A stretch of DNA of 64,000 nucleotides. Source: Staphylococcus sp. NAM3COL9. GTDB lineage: Bacteria; Bacillota; Bacilli; Staphylococcales; Staphylococcaceae. Numbering within the stretch: the first letter of the stretch is position 1; the number at the start of each line of letters is the position of its first letter. The stretch covers positions 111,766-175,765 of the forward strand of contig NZ_LGPC01000004.1 in assembly GCF_001431205.1 (NCBI RefSeq). Reading direction: 5' to 3'. The notes below the pieces were generated by a model, which did no database searches, was not told the origin of the DNA, and saw only the letters and a program-made list of their open reading frames with translations. Of this stretch, positions 24,252 to 34,430 are shown piece after piece. A program made the translations under genes and the position numbers.

Positions 24252-25655
24252 ATGGATGGAATGTATGAACAAAATCAAATGCCACACAGTAATGAGGCTG
24301 AGCAGTCTGTCTTAGGTGCCATTATCATAGATCCAGAATTGATCAACACAACTCAGGAAGTATTACTTCCTGAGTCCTTTTATAGAGGCGCGCATCAACA
24401 CATCTTTAGAGCCATGATGAACCTCAACGAAGACAACAAAGATATTGACGTGGTAACAATCATGGATCAATTGTCACAAGAAGGACGATTGAATGAAGCG
24501 GGCGGTCCACAATATCTAGCTGAATTATCTAGTAATGTGCCAACCACACGTAATATTCAGTACTATACAGAAATCGTATTTAAACACGCAACCAAGCGTA
24601 AATTAATACAAACAGCTGATAGTATTGCGAATGATGGTTACAATGATGAACTGGAACTAGATATCATACTGAACGACGCTGAACGTCGTATATTAGAATT
24701 ATCATCCACACGTGAAAGTGATGGATTCAAAGACATTAGAGACGTGCTTGGAGAAGTATATGAGACGGCAGAATTATTAGATCAAAACAGTGGTCAAACA
24801 CCAGGTATTCCTTCAGGATATCGCGATTTAGACCAGATGACAGCAGGGTTTAACCGTAATGATTTGATTATTTTAGCTGCCCGTCCTTCTGTAGGTAAGA
24901 CTGCCTTCGCGCTTAATATTGCGCAGAAAGTAGCTACAAATGAGCGTAATTATTCAGTTGGTATCTTCTCGCTTGAGATGGGCGCTGATCAATTAGCGAC
25001 ACGTATGATTTGTAGTTCGGGCAACGTCGATTCTAACCGTTTAAGAACAGGTGCAATGACGGAAGAAGACTGGAATCGTTTTACAATTGCAGTAGGTAAA
25101 TTATCACGTACAAAGATATTTATCGATGATACACCAGGTATCCGTATTACAGATATTCGCTCAAAATGTCGACGCTTGAAACAAGAACATGGCTTAGACA
25201 TGATAGTGATTGACTACCTACAATTAATTTCAGGTAGTGGTTCGCGTTTTTCAGATAACAGACAACAAGAAGTTTCTGAGATTTCTCGTACATTAAAAGC
25301 AATTGCCAGAGAACTTGAGTGCCCCGTAATCGCACTAAGTCAGTTATCACGTGGCGTTGAGCAACGTCAGGATAAACGACCAATGATGAGTGATATACGT
25401 GAATCTGGTTCGATTGAGCAAGATGCCGATATCGTTGCCTTCTTATATCGTGATGATTATTACAACCAAGGCGAAGATGAAGAGGACGATGATAACACGA
25501 ACTATGAACCACAAACGAATGATGATAATGGTGATATCGAAATTATTATTGCCAAACAACGTAACGGTCCTACAGGAACTGTGAAGCTTCACTTTATGAA
25601 GCAATATAATAAGTTTACAGATATAGATTATGCTCATGCAGATATGATGGGTTAG
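24252..25655 (+). CDS. dnaB: replicative DNA helicase
   Basis: This is the hexameric fork helicase (named dnaC in Bacillus and older staphylococcal annotation). The 467-residue product has an N-terminal DnaG-interaction domain and a RecA-like motor with Walker A ARPSVGKTAF near residue 211 and Walker B MIVIDYLQLI. An acidic, Asn/Asp-rich insertion (residues about 402-425) sits before the C-terminal segment. Confidence 0.97.
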   Translation: MDGMYEQNQMPHSNEAEQSVLGAIIIDPELINTTQEVLLPESFYRGAHQHIFRAMMNLNEDNKDIDVVTIMDQLSQEGRLNEAGGPQYLAELSSNVPTTRNIQYYTEIVFKHATKRKLIQTADSIANDGYNDELELDIILNDAERRILELSSTRESDGFKDIRDVLGEVYETAELLDQNSGQTPGIPSGYRDLDQMTAGFNRNDLIILAARPSVGKTAFALNIAQKVATNERNYSVGIFSLEMGADQLATRMICSSGNVDSNRLRTGAMTEEDWNRFTIAVGKLSRTKIFIDDTPGIRITDIRSKCRRLKQEHGLDMIVIDYLQLISGSGSRFSDNRQQEVSEISRTLKAIARELECPVIALSQLSRGVEQRQDKRPMMSDIRESGSIEQDADIVAFLYRDDYYNQGEDEEDDDNTNYEPQTNDDNGDIEIIIAKQRNGPTGTVKLHFMKQYNKFTDIDYAHADMMG

Positions 25656-25679
25656 AAAAAAAGATAAAATTAATTTTTC

Positions 25680-25720
25680 CGTACAATAATACAAATTTTT
25701 GTTTTATTGTACGTTTTTTG
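25680..25720 (+). terminator. intrinsic terminator after dnaB
   Basis: Ten-base arms cgtacaataa and ttattgtacg are followed by six T, 24 bases after the dnaB stop. Confidence 0.88.
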
Positions 25721-25862
25721 TTTGTATTTTATTCTCGATTCTTAATGTAAGTATGTATCTTTTTTAAATGTAAAATATAGTTAAAACCTTGGTGTTACTA
25801 TGTTTATCGCATTTATTGCAGCGTTTGAATATTGATAGTGATTAGAAAAATGATGAAAAATC

Positions 25863-25907
25863 AATGTTCGATTTTTGTTTGCAATATCGTTGTGGTATTG
25901 GTAGAAT
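25863..25907 (+). promoter_or_regulatory. purA promoter with PurBox
   Basis: A good sigma-A promoter TTGCAA (25879-25884), 17 bases, TAGAAT (25902-25907) stands upstream of purA. Just upstream, AATGTTCGATTT (25863-25874) fits the reverse PurBox consensus AWWGTTCGWWWT. PurR of Bacillus and S. aureus represses purA through such sites, so repression is likely; I did not find a convincing second box. Confidence 0.7.
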
Positions 25908-25945
25908 ACTCATTGGTTAATTGAGAAAAACTTGGAGGTGCTCAT

Positions 25946-27229
25946 ATGTCATCAATAGTAGTCGTTGGGACACAATGGGGAGACGAAGGTAAAGGTAAAA
26001 TTACGGATTTTCTAGCAGAACAAGCAGATGTTATTGCACGTTTTTCAGGCGGTAATAATGCGGGTCACACAATTATATTTGGTGGAGAAACTTATAAATT
26101 GCACTTAGTACCATCTGGTATTTTTTATAAAGAAAAATTATCAGTGATTGGTAATGGTGTAGTCGTAGATCCAGTTGCACTATTAAAAGAATTAGATGCT
26201 TTAAATGAACGAGGTATTTCAACAGATAATTTACGTATTTCTAATCGTGCACAAGTTATTTTGCCTTATCACTTAAAACAAGATGAATATGAAGAAGAAC
26301 GCCGTGGAGATAATAAAATTGGCACAACGAAAAAAGGTATCGGACCTGCTTACGTAGATAAAGCACAACGTATCGGTATCCGTGTGGCAGATTTGTTAGA
26401 TAAAGAAACATTTGAACAATTATTAAAAAATAACATTGAATATAAAAATGATTACTTCAAAGGTATGTTCGGTAAAGCATGTCCAACTTTTGATGAAATC
26501 TTTGAAACATATTACGCTGCAGGTCAACGTATTGCACCTTTTGTAGTAGACACTGCTAAAGTATTAGATGATGCGTTTGTAGCAGAAGAAAAAGTATTAT
26601 TTGAAGGTGCTCAAGGCGTTATGTTAGACCTTGATCACGGTACATATCCATATGTAACTTCAAGTAACCCAGTAGCTGGTAACGTTACTGTAGGGGGCGG
26701 TGTTGGTCCAACATTCGTATCTAAAGTCATCGGTGTATGTAAAGCATATACATCTCGTGTAGGTGATGGTCCTTTCCCAACAGAACTATTCGACGAAGAT
26801 GGTCACCACATCCGTGAAGTTGGCCGTGAATACGGTACAACAACTGGTCGCCCACGTCGTATCGGTTGGTTTGACTCAGTGGTATTACGTCATTCTCGTC
26901 GTGCAAGTGGTATCACAGACTTATCAATCAACTCTATTGATGTATTGACTGGTCTTAAAGAAGTGAAAATTTGTACCGCTTATGAATTAGATGGTGTAGA
27001 AATCACTGAATATCCAGCAAACTTGAAAGACTTAAATCGTTGTAAACCAATCTTTGAAACATTACCAGGTTGGACTGAAGACATTACGAGTTGTCGTTCA
27101 TTAGAAGAATTACCTTTAAATGCACGTAGATATTTAGAGCGCATTTCTGAGCTATGTGATGTGAAGATTTCAATCTTCTCAGTAGGTCCAGACCGTAATC
27201 AAACAAACTTATTAAAATCTTTATGGTAG
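25946..27229 (+). CDS. purA: adenylosuccinate synthetase
   Basis: PurA joins IMP and aspartate with GTP to adenylosuccinate, the first committed step to AMP. The 427-residue protein has the GTP-binding loop [11 protein letters not shown] at the N-terminus, the catalytic His in NAGHT, the family signature [17 protein letters not shown], and [12 protein letters not shown] near residue 300. The Shine-Dalgarno is GGAGGTG. A PurBox in the promoter suggests PurR control. Confidence 0.98.
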   Translation: MSSIVVVGTQWGDEGKGKITDFLAEQADVIARFSGGNNAGHTIIFGGETYKLHLVPSGIFYKEKLSVIGNGVVVDPVALLKELDALNERGISTDNLRISNRAQVILPYHLKQDEYEEERRGDNKIGTTKKGIGPAYVDKAQRIGIRVADLLDKETFEQLLKNNIEYKNDYFKGMFGKACPTFDEIFETYYAAGQRIAPFVVDTAKVLDDAFVAEEKVLFEGAQGVMLDLDHGTYPYVTSSNPVAGNVTVGGGVGPTFVSKVIGVCKAYTSRVGDGPFPTELFDEDGHHIREVGREYGTTTGRPRRIGWFDSVVLRHSRRASGITDLSINSIDVLTGLKEVKICTAYELDGVEITEYPANLKDLNRCKPIFETLPGWTEDITSCRSLEELPLNARRYLERISELCDVKISIFSVGPDRNQTNLLKSLW

Positions 27230-27270
27230 GAAAATAATACCACGTTAGGCTTTCAGTCTAATTATGAAAA

Positions 27271-27319
27271 AATACCTTGTAGCGTTCACCATTAAAGGTG
27301 CATCTACAAGGTATTTTTA
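27271..27319. terminator. bidirectional terminator between purA and the glycosyltransferase gene
   Basis: Arms aataccttgtag and ctacaaggtattt pair around an inner ttcacc/ggtg helix, with A/T runs on both sides. It can end both converging transcripts. Confidence 0.88.
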
Positions 27320-27337
27320 TTTATAAATAATTGTTAT

Positions 27338-28552
27338 TTAATTGAATTGGCAAATTTTATTGCGAAAAGCGAGTATTTGGTCTACTGCATATGCATAACC
27401 CGCTTTGTCGAGAGGTTGCACGTTTTTTACTTTTTCGATATGTCGTTGATAATGCACTTGATTTTTTAACATTTCTGATACAGCACAGCTTAATTGTTCA
27501 GGCGTAACGGTCTCAGCATCAATATAATGACCTACATTTAAGTCTGTAATCTGTTTGGCTACGACAGGTTGGTCTGCACTCTGTGGGAAGGCTAGCATTG
27601 GTACATTCATCATCATAGCCTCGTTAGTACTATTCATGCCTGCATGCGTTAAGAATAACGCTGTATATTGTAATAACTCAGTTTGTGGAACATAGCTTTT
27701 AATTATAAAATTGTCCGGTACCTCATCGAAATCTTTGAGATGATTTGTTTCACCAATAGAAACTACGACCGACGCATTGACGTTTGCTAATGCTTTAAAG
27801 CATTTATTAAAAAAAGCGATATTTTGATTAAAAATAGTCCCTAAAGAAATATAAATGATTGGTCGTGTTTGGTCTATGTCATCCATAAATCCAGAAGGTT
27901 GCGGTTGAATAACTGAAGGACCAGTAAAGACAAAACGTTGAGCATCAAACAGGTCATAATTCATTTGGAAACCTTTCATTACATAACATAAATTGAAATC
28001 TCCTGGATTATTCATTACTTCAAAGCGAGAAGGTACATCTACACTATATGTAGATTCAATATGTTGTTTCAATTCATTAAATGTTTCATCTGCTTGTTTA
28101 ATTTCATTGGCATCGACCATTGTTGTTAATTTTTCTATAAATGCATCAAAACTTTGTTTACTATGCGCAAATGATGTAATAGAAGATATGGAAGGAATAT
28201 TTAATTTTTGCGCAATGATATGACCGCAACTAAACATAGAATCGTGAATCATATAATCGTAATGCTCATCTTTTGTTTCTTCTAAAATTTGAGGTAAGAT
28301 AATATCTGCAGTTTTTAATAAACCATTAATCACATTATATAAATGATGTCCACCATAAGATCTAAAATGATCGAAGATAGCTTCGGTATGTAATGTGCGG
28401 ACTTCTACACCTGTACCAGTTAATTTATCTTTATATTGATCGCATATATAATAAACAACGTTTTCTCCACGCTCAACGAGTTCTTTACATACTGCAATAG
28501 TAGGGTTAAAATGTCCGGGTGATCCTGAGTTGATAAATAATACATTTGCCAA
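27338..28552 (-). CDS. MGT-family glycosyltransferase (GT1, macrolide glycosyltransferase-like)
   Basis: This 404-residue GT-B enzyme transfers a sugar from a UDP-sugar to a small acceptor. It has the N-terminal GHFNPTIAVCKEL acceptor-domain start, the interdomain IYISLGT segment, and the C-terminal donor-binding signature with THAGMNSTNEAMMMNVPMLA followed by the D/E-Q pair (ADQ). The start is a TTG seven bases after AGGAGG on the minus strand. Homologues include YjiC- and OleD-like enzymes that inactivate macrolides or modify flavonoids and lipids; the acceptor here is unknown. It sits as an extra gene between purA and the tRNAs, so it is likely acquired or lineage-specific. Confidence 0.88.
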   Translation of the reverse strand: MANVLFINSGSPGHFNPTIAVCKELVERGENVVYYICDQYKDKLTGTGVEVRTLHTEAIFDHFRSYGGHHLYNVINGLLKTADIILPQILEETKDEHYDYMIHDSMFSCGHIIAQKLNIPSISSITSFAHSKQSFDAFIEKLTTMVDANEIKQADETFNELKQHIESTYSVDVPSRFEVMNNPGDFNLCYVMKGFQMNYDLFDAQRFVFTGPSVIQPQPSGFMDDIDQTRPIIYISLGTIFNQNIAFFNKCFKALANVNASVVVSIGETNHLKDFDEVPDNFIIKSYVPQTELLQYTALFLTHAGMNSTNEAMMMNVPMLAFPQSADQPVVAKQITDLNVGHYIDAETVTPEQLSCAVSEMLKNQVHYQRHIEKVKNVQPLDKAGYAYAVDQILAFRNKICQFN

Positions 28553-28787
28553 AGGTAAGCCTCCTAATATATTTTATTACATAAGTTTAGCAAAAGTTTT
28601 GAAAACAAAAAAGATTTTAATTTTAATAACCTATTTTAAAATTAAAATCTTTGTGCGCACTTGAATGAATTTAAAGTTTTTTGTGTTTTCATTAATGACT
28701 TTATAACAGTTTTTCAAAATAAATCTTAAAATGCTCACTTTATACAATTAATATAGAAAATTATACTAATAAAATTAAAAAAAGAGC

Positions 28788-28816
28788 TTGTCTTCCTTGT
28801 TGAGACTTGGTATAAT
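28788..28816 (+). promoter_or_regulatory. promoter of the tRNA-Glu/tRNA-Asp operon
   Basis: TTGTCT (28788-28793), a 17-base spacer and a perfect TATAAT (28811-28816) lie 20 bases before the tRNA-Glu gene. The rest of 28553-28787 is AT-rich and noncoding. Confidence 0.8.
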
Positions 28817-28835
28817 TTAACTTGTGCTTAAGACA

Positions 28836-28910
28836 GGCTCCTTGGTCAAGCGGTTAAGACACCGCCCTTTCACGGCGGTAACACGGGTTCGAGTCCCGTA
28901 GGAGTCACCA
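28836..28910 (+). tRNA. tRNA-Glu (TTC)
   Basis: The acceptor arms GGCTCCT and AGGAGTC pair with one G-U. The anticodon stem ccgcc/ggcgg encloses the loop CTTTCAC with anticodon TTC. The T arm has GGTTCGA, and CCA is encoded at 28908-28910. Confidence 0.97.
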
Positions 28911-28917
28911 TTTTTTA

Positions 28918-28990
28918 GGTCTCGTAGTGTAGCGGTTAACACGCCTGCCTGTCACGCAGGAGATCGCGGGTTCGATTCCCGTCGAGACCG
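28918..28990 (+). tRNA. tRNA-Asp (GTC)
   Basis: Seven-base acceptor arms GGTCTCG and CGAGACC pair perfectly. The anticodon stem cctgc/gcagg encloses CTGTCAC with anticodon GTC. The T arm has GGTTCGA. CCA is not encoded. It lies seven bases after tRNA-Glu, so both come from one transcript. Confidence 0.97.
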
Positions 28991-28993
28991 TAT

Positions 28994-29024
28994 AATGCCC
29001 ATCCAATAGGATGGGCATTTTTTA
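28994..29024 (+). terminator. terminator of the tRNA operon
   Basis: Perfect 11-base arms aatgcccatcc and ggatgggcatt around a four-base loop are followed by T residues, directly after tRNA-Asp. Confidence 0.93.
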
Positions 29025-29223
29025 ATATCATTTTTTATACATGCGGGATATTGTATAGAAGTTTTAAAATGAGCTTAATTTGAATTTGATAAAAAAATTG
29101 CTTATGATAATTAAGTATACGATAGATGAATTACAATTTTATCAGGAATGCAATTTGAAGTTGCAGTGGCGATGGTCATTTATTGATATAGTATTTTATG
29201 AAATAAATATGAGGAGTGTAAGT

Positions 29224-29685
29224 ATGGCAAATGATAAAAGTATAGAGGGATTGGATCTCATAGATTTAATTAGTGAACGTCACAGTGCGCTTAGACAAAC
29301 ATTAGAAACCACAACTTCAGAGCAAATAGAAGATGTTCACTTCAGTAGCTCAGAATGGTATCTGATTGATAAAATCAATTATGAGAAACCAACTTTTGCC
29401 GAAATCACTAGAAAAATCCACCTTACACGCCAAGCTATACACAAAGCAATCAAACAATTAGAACACAAAGGTGTCGTTCAAGTTGAAGCCGTTCCTAATA
29501 ATAAAAAAGAAAAATGTGTAAACTTAACTGCATTAGGTCTGCAGTGTTTTGAACAATATGTAGATCATAAATTACAATTCGTCGGGCATATAGAAACAAT
29601 AATTGGTAGTACACAATTAGAGCAACTTAAACAAGTACTACAGCAAGATTGGCATTTAGAAGATTTTAAAATAAATACTAAATAG
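29224..29685 (+). CDS. MarR-family transcriptional regulator
   Basis: A 153-residue winged-helix regulator. The recognition region reads TFAEITRKIHLTRQAIHKAI followed by the wing KGVVQVEAVPNN. I chose the ATG at 29224 (MANDKSIEG), preceded by GAGGAG; the open frame extends 48 codons further upstream without a usable ribosome-binding site. It lies 364 bases upstream of an MFS exporter gene in the same direction and probably regulates it. Ligand unknown. Confidence 0.85.
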   Translation: MANDKSIEGLDLIDLISERHSALRQTLETTTSEQIEDVHFSSSEWYLIDKINYEKPTFAEITRKIHLTRQAIHKAIKQLEHKGVVQVEAVPNNKKEKCVNLTALGLQCFEQYVDHKLQFVGHIETIIGSTQLEQLKQVLQQDWHLEDFKINTK

Positions 29686-29692
29686 CTACTTA

Positions 29693-29735
29693 AGTATCAG
29701 ACAATAAAATTAATTGTTTGATGCTTAATTTTTCG
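29693..29735 (+). terminator. terminator after the MarR gene
   Basis: Arms aagtatcagacaat and attgtttgatgctt pair with G-U wobbles, followed by a T-rich run. So the MFS gene downstream is likely read from its own promoter in 29736-30049, where I see no other gene. Confidence 0.75.
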
Positions 29736-30049
29736 TAAAGAAATTTGTCAACTAGGTTGACATTAATCAACGTGATTTGGTACAGTAAGAAAGTTCATAT
29801 TGAGCGGACGATGTTGACTATCATCATGATTTATATTATTGCCTGGGTGGTATTAAAACGATGTTCAACTTATATAGACTAAAAGAAATGTAAATACAGG
29901 AATAAGTAGTAAAGCGTGGAGATGAATTTAATAAAAATGAGCGACAAAGCAGGATTGATTTATACTTGAATATGTACTTCAAGGCAGCACTCACTTTATA
30001 TCTCTTAATTATACTTATACTTCGTTTACCATAAAAAGGAGTATATCAA

Positions 30050-31456
30050 ATGGCAACACAAGTAATAGTGAAAAATCCAAAAATGTACGCACTCGTGCTA
30101 ATGATTGGCGGATTTATGGGTCTATTTAGTGAAACAGCATTAAATATGGCTTTAACAGATATCATGGCTGACTTTCAAGTTTCAGCAGCAACTGTACAAT
30201 GGTTAACAACAGGTTATTTACTCGTCATGGCTTGTTTAGTTCCTGCATCTTCGTATTTAACTAAATGGTTTAATACAAATCCATTAGTCATTACGGGCAT
30301 ATTATTATCTTTATTAGGTGTCCTAGTTGGTGCACTAGCACCTAATTTTGGTTTGTTATTATTAGGACGTACTGTTCAAGCATTAGGTACAGGTATTTTG
30401 TTCCCCATTATGGTGACTGTACTAATGTTAATCTTCCCAATTGAAAAACGCGGCGCAGTCATGGGCATTATGGGTCTTGTGATCACAGCAGGACCAGCAC
30501 TCGGGCCGACGTTATCAGGCGTTATTATTTCAGCATCAAGTTGGCACTTTATCTTCTGGATTAGCGCAATTTTATACATTGTCGTATTATTGATGGCTTT
30601 GTCACATGTTGAAAATGTTGGAGAAATTACGAAACCTAGGATAGATATTATATCAATTTTCTTATCGACGATTGGTTTTGCAGGTCTTATCTTTGCACTA
30701 AGTTCAATGGCAGAAGCGTCATTTACAAATGTAATCGTTTGGTTGCCATTACTAATTGGTGTCATTGGATTAGCAATCTTTATCGTTCGTCAGTTTAAAA
30801 TTGATTCACCGATGCTTAACCTAAGTGTATTTAAGTACCCAATGTTTATCATAGGTGCCACGATGGTATTCATAACGATTTTATGTGTATTGTCTATAGG
30901 GATTTTATTACCACTCTATTTAAAAGGTGCGTTATTATTTAGTTCTGTTGTAGCTGGTTTAATCTTATTACCAGGTAACGCAGTGAACTTAGTATTGTCG
31001 CCAGTTATAGGATCACTATTTGATCGCTTCGGTGCGAGATACTTTGGTATTATAGGCTTCTTGCTTATGTTTATTGCGGCAATCTCATTTGCATTTATGA
31101 TTTCAGCATCTACACCTGTATGGGCAATCATACTCGCATTCATTGTGCTATTCTTTGGTATATCCATGGTCATGATGCCAGCACAAACAAATGCTTTAAA
31201 TCAGTTGCCACATCATCTTTATGCAGATGGTTCAGCTACGATTACAACATTAATTCAAGTAGGTGGTTCTGCCGGCACAGCGATTGCCATTACAATTTAT
31301 ACTACGGCAATGAAATCATTCGGTTCAACTAACCCGAATGCGGCACAAGAAGTCATACTTGCACATGGCATTCAATATACCTTCTTCTTTATAGTAGGTT
31401 TAACAATAATTGGATTTATACTGTCTTTATTTGTTAAGAAAACAAAAACGGTATAA
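30050..31456 (+). CDS. DHA2-family MFS drug exporter
   Basis: A 468-residue proton-driven exporter of the major facilitator superfamily, 14-helix (DHA2) type. The first helix carries ALNMALTDIMADF, then TVQWLTTGYLL, and helix 5 has the antiporter motif C-like GPALGPTLSG. Related proteins export quaternary ammonium compounds, bile salts or antibiotics; the substrate here cannot be told. It follows a MarR regulator and lies just before walR; in S. aureus, as I recall, this pair is not at this position. Confidence 0.88.
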   Translation: MATQVIVKNPKMYALVLMIGGFMGLFSETALNMALTDIMADFQVSAATVQWLTTGYLLVMACLVPASSYLTKWFNTNPLVITGILLSLLGVLVGALAPNFGLLLLGRTVQALGTGILFPIMVTVLMLIFPIEKRGAVMGIMGLVITAGPALGPTLSGVIISASSWHFIFWISAILYIVVLLMALSHVENVGEITKPRIDIISIFLSTIGFAGLIFALSSMAEASFTNVIVWLPLLIGVIGLAIFIVRQFKIDSPMLNLSVFKYPMFIIGATMVFITILCVLSIGILLPLYLKGALLFSSVVAGLILLPGNAVNLVLSPVIGSLFDRFGARYFGIIGFLLMFIAAISFAFMISASTPVWAIILAFIVLFFGISMVMMPAQTNALNQLPHHLYADGSATITTLIQVGGSAGTAIAITIYTTAMKSFGSTNPNAAQEVILAHGIQYTFFFIVGLTIIGFILSLFVKKTKTV

Positions 31457-31465
31457 AAAATGATA

Positions 31466-31577
31466 AGTGATACATATAAATAAGCGACGCGTACATGTAG
31501 AAATTACAGCAAATGAACCATTATCCGCTGTAACATGAACACATGACCCGTTACTTCATATATGTATCACTTTTTTG
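31466..31577 (+). terminator. long hairpin terminator after the MFS exporter
   Basis: The arms agtgatacatat (31466-31477) and atatgtatcact (31560-31571) pair perfectly across an 82-base loop that itself holds inverted repeats; six T follow. The remaining AT-rich sequence up to 31882 carries the walR promoter region and no gene. Confidence 0.65.
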
Positions 31578-31882
31578 ATTTTGTATGGATAATGCAAGCG
31601 CATATTATAGGCTTCTTAAAAAGAAGGTTAAATGTAGGATATATATGGTCTATAAACAAGAAATTCGATTGATATGCTGATATTGTTTACACTTGATACA
31701 TCTATGATTTAGCGATAAGTACCCATTTAATACGAATAATGTTATAATTTTACAATATACAAATATAATTTTCTATTTAGAAAATAGAATTAATATGACA
31801 TAAATGGTAAATTATACTAGAGAGAAAGACGTAGAAATTTTTAAAATGAACGTACTACAATTTAGAAATGAGGTTTATAAAT

Positions 31883-32584
31883 ATGGCTAGAAAAGTTGTT
31901 GTAGTCGATGATGAAAAACCAATTGCTGATATTTTAGAATTTAACTTAAAAAAAGAAGGTTATGAAGTCTTTTGTGCCTACGATGGTGACGATGCAGTTG
32001 ATTTAATATATGAAGAAGAACCAGACATCGTATTATTAGACATTATGCTACCAGGACGTGACGGCATGGAAGTATGTCGTGAAGTACGTAAAAAATTCGA
32101 AATGCCGATTATTATGCTTACAGCAAAAGACTCAGAAATTGATAAAGTTTTAGGTCTTGAACTCGGTGCCGATGATTATGTCACGAAACCATTTAGTACA
32201 CGCGAATTAATCGCACGTGTGAAAGCAAACTTACGTCGTCATTATTCACAGCCAGCACAAGAAGTGGATAATGCATCCAATGAAATTTCTATTAAAGACA
32301 TTGTTATTTATCCAGACGCATACTCTATCAAAAAACGTGGCGGAGAAATTGACTTAACACACCGTGAGTTCGAATTATTCCATTACTTATCTAAACATAT
32401 GGGTCAAGTAATGACACGTGAACATTTATTACAAACTGTTTGGGGTTATGACTATTTTGGTGACGTGCGTACAGTAGACGTAACAATTCGACGCTTACGT
32501 GAAAAAATTGAGGATGATCCATCTCATCCAGAATACATTGTGACTCGTCGTGGCGTTGGATATTTCCTCCAACAACATGACTAG
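31883..32584 (+). CDS. walR: WalR response regulator
   Basis: This is the essential OmpR-family regulator of cell-wall metabolism. The 233-residue product has the phosphoacceptor Asp53 in [11 protein letters not shown], Asp9/Asp10, Thr101 and Lys102, and a C-terminal winged helix ([20 protein letters not shown]). The ATG at 31883 ([10 protein letters not shown]) follows GAGGT; an in-frame ATG at 31868 lies within the ribosome-binding region. It starts the walRKHIJ operon. Confidence 0.98.
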   Translation: MARKVVVVDDEKPIADILEFNLKKEGYEVFCAYDGDDAVDLIYEEEPDIVLLDIMLPGRDGMEVCREVRKKFEMPIIMLTAKDSEIDKVLGLELGADDYVTKPFSTRELIARVKANLRRHYSQPAQEVDNASNEISIKDIVIYPDAYSIKKRGGEIDLTHREFELFHYLSKHMGQVMTREHLLQTVWGYDYFGDVRTVDVTIRRLREKIEDDPSHPEYIVTRRGVGYFLQQHD

Positions 32585-32597
32585 GGGACGCTTATAA

Positions 32598-34430
32598 ATG
32601 AAATGGCTTAAATATTTTCAATCTTTACACACGAAACTCGTTATTGTCTATGTGTTGCTCATTGTAATCGGTATGCAAATTATCGGTTTATATTTTACCA
32701 ATAGTCTAGAAAAAGAATTAACACAAACATTTAAAAATAATATTTCGCAATACGCGAAACAAATCGAAATTAATATAGAGAAAGTCTATGACGAAGACAA
32801 TTCAGTTAATGCTCAAAAAGAAGTTCAAAACTTATTAAATGAGTATGCCAATAGACAAGAAATAGAAGAAATCCGCTTTATTGATAAAGATCAGATTATT
32901 ATGGCGACTTCAAAGCAGTCTACGCGTAGTCTAATAAACCAAAAAGCGAACGATAACTCTATCCAAAAAGCCTTATCTTTAGGTGAAATTAATAGCCATA
33001 CCGTGTTAAAAGATTACGGTAACGGCAAACAACGGGTGTGGGTCTATAATTTACCAGTTAAGACATCGAATGACGGAACGATAGGTGACGTTTATATCGA
33101 AGCGGATATTAACGATGTATTTAAACAACTAAGCAGTATTAACCAAATCTTTATTGTTGGTACAGGGATTTCCTTATTAATTACTATTATTCTTGGTTTC
33201 TTCATTGCGCGTACGATTACGAAACCTATTACAGACATGCGGAACCAAACGGTAGAGATGTCTAAAGGTAACTATACGCAACGTGTGAAAATTTATGGGA
33301 ATGATGAAATTGGTGAGTTGGCCCTTGCTTTTAATAATCTGTCGAAACGTGTACAAGAAGCTCAAGCGAATACCGAAAGTGAGAAACGACGCTTAGATTC
33401 AGTTATCACACATATGAGTGACGGTATTATTGCGACCGACCGTCGTGGTCGTGTGCGTATTGTAAACGATATGGCACTGACGATGATGGGCTCATTAAAA
33501 GAAGACATTATCGGAGACTACATGTTAAATGTACTTAAATTAGAAGAAGAATTCTCTTTAGATGAAATTCAAGAGAACAATGATAGCTTCTTATTAGATA
33601 TTAACGAAAATGAAGGCATTATTGCCCGTGTTAACTTTAGTACAATCGTTCAAGAAACAGGATTTGTGACAGGTTACATTGCCGTACTACATGACGTTAC
33701 AGAACAACAACAAGTAGAACGTGAACGTCGTGAGTTCGTAGCAAATGTTTCACATGAATTACGTACACCACTGACATCCATGAACAGCTACATCGAAGCG
33801 TTAGAAAGCGGTGCTTGGGAAGATAAAGAACTCGCACCACAGTTCTTATCCGTAACACGCGAAGAAACAGAACGTATGATTCGTCTCGTAAATGACCTCT
33901 TACAATTATCTAAAATGGACAACGAATCCGATCAAATCACGAAAGAAATCATAGATTTTAATATGTTTATTAACAAAATTATTAACCGTCACGAAATGTC
34001 CGATAAAGAAACAACATTCGTCCGCGAAATTCCTAATAACACGATTTTTACTGAAATCGATCCAGATAAGATGACACAAGTATTTGATAATGTCATTACT
34101 AACGCGATGAAGTATTCTCGTGGCGATAAACGTGTAGAGTTTCACGTGAAACAGAATGCGTTATACAATCGTATGACGATACGTGTGAAAGATAATGGTA
34201 TTGGTATTCCAATTAATAAAGTAGATAAAATCTTTGACCGTTTCTACCGTGTGGATAAAGCACGTACACGTAAAATGGGTGGCACAGGTTTAGGCTTAGC
34301 CATTTCCAAAGAAATTGTTGAAGCACATAATGGTCGCATTTGGGCAAACAGTGTAGAGGGACAAGGAACATCAATCTTCATTACACTGCCATGTGAAGTA
34401 CTAGAAGATGGTGATTGGGATGCGGAGTAA
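32598..34430 (+). CDS. walK: WalK sensor histidine kinase
   Basis: This is the membrane kinase partner of WalR. The 610-residue protein has two membrane segments (about residues 14-32 and 183-203) flanking an extracellular PAS-like domain, then HAMP, a cytoplasmic PAS, the dimerisation domain with phosphoacceptor His386 in VSHELRTPL, and an ATPase domain ([16 protein letters not shown]). It starts 13 bases after walR. Confidence 0.97.
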   Translation: MKWLKYFQSLHTKLVIVYVLLIVIGMQIIGLYFTNSLEKELTQTFKNNISQYAKQIEINIEKVYDEDNSVNAQKEVQNLLNEYANRQEIEEIRFIDKDQIIMATSKQSTRSLINQKANDNSIQKALSLGEINSHTVLKDYGNGKQRVWVYNLPVKTSNDGTIGDVYIEADINDVFKQLSSINQIFIVGTGISLLITIILGFFIARTITKPITDMRNQTVEMSKGNYTQRVKIYGNDEIGELALAFNNLSKRVQEAQANTESEKRRLDSVITHMSDGIIATDRRGRVRIVNDMALTMMGSLKEDIIGDYMLNVLKLEEEFSLDEIQENNDSFLLDINENEGIIARVNFSTIVQETGFVTGYIAVLHDVTEQQQVERERREFVANVSHELRTPLTSMNSYIEALESGAWEDKELAPQFLSVTREETERMIRLVNDLLQLSKMDNESDQITKEIIDFNMFINKIINRHEMSDKETTFVREIPNNTIFTEIDPDKMTQVFDNVITNAMKYSRGDKRVEFHVKQNALYNRMTIRVKDNGIGIPINKVDKIFDRFYRVDKARTRKMGGTGLGLAISKEIVEAHNGRIWANSVEGQGTSIFITLPCEVLEDGDWDAE

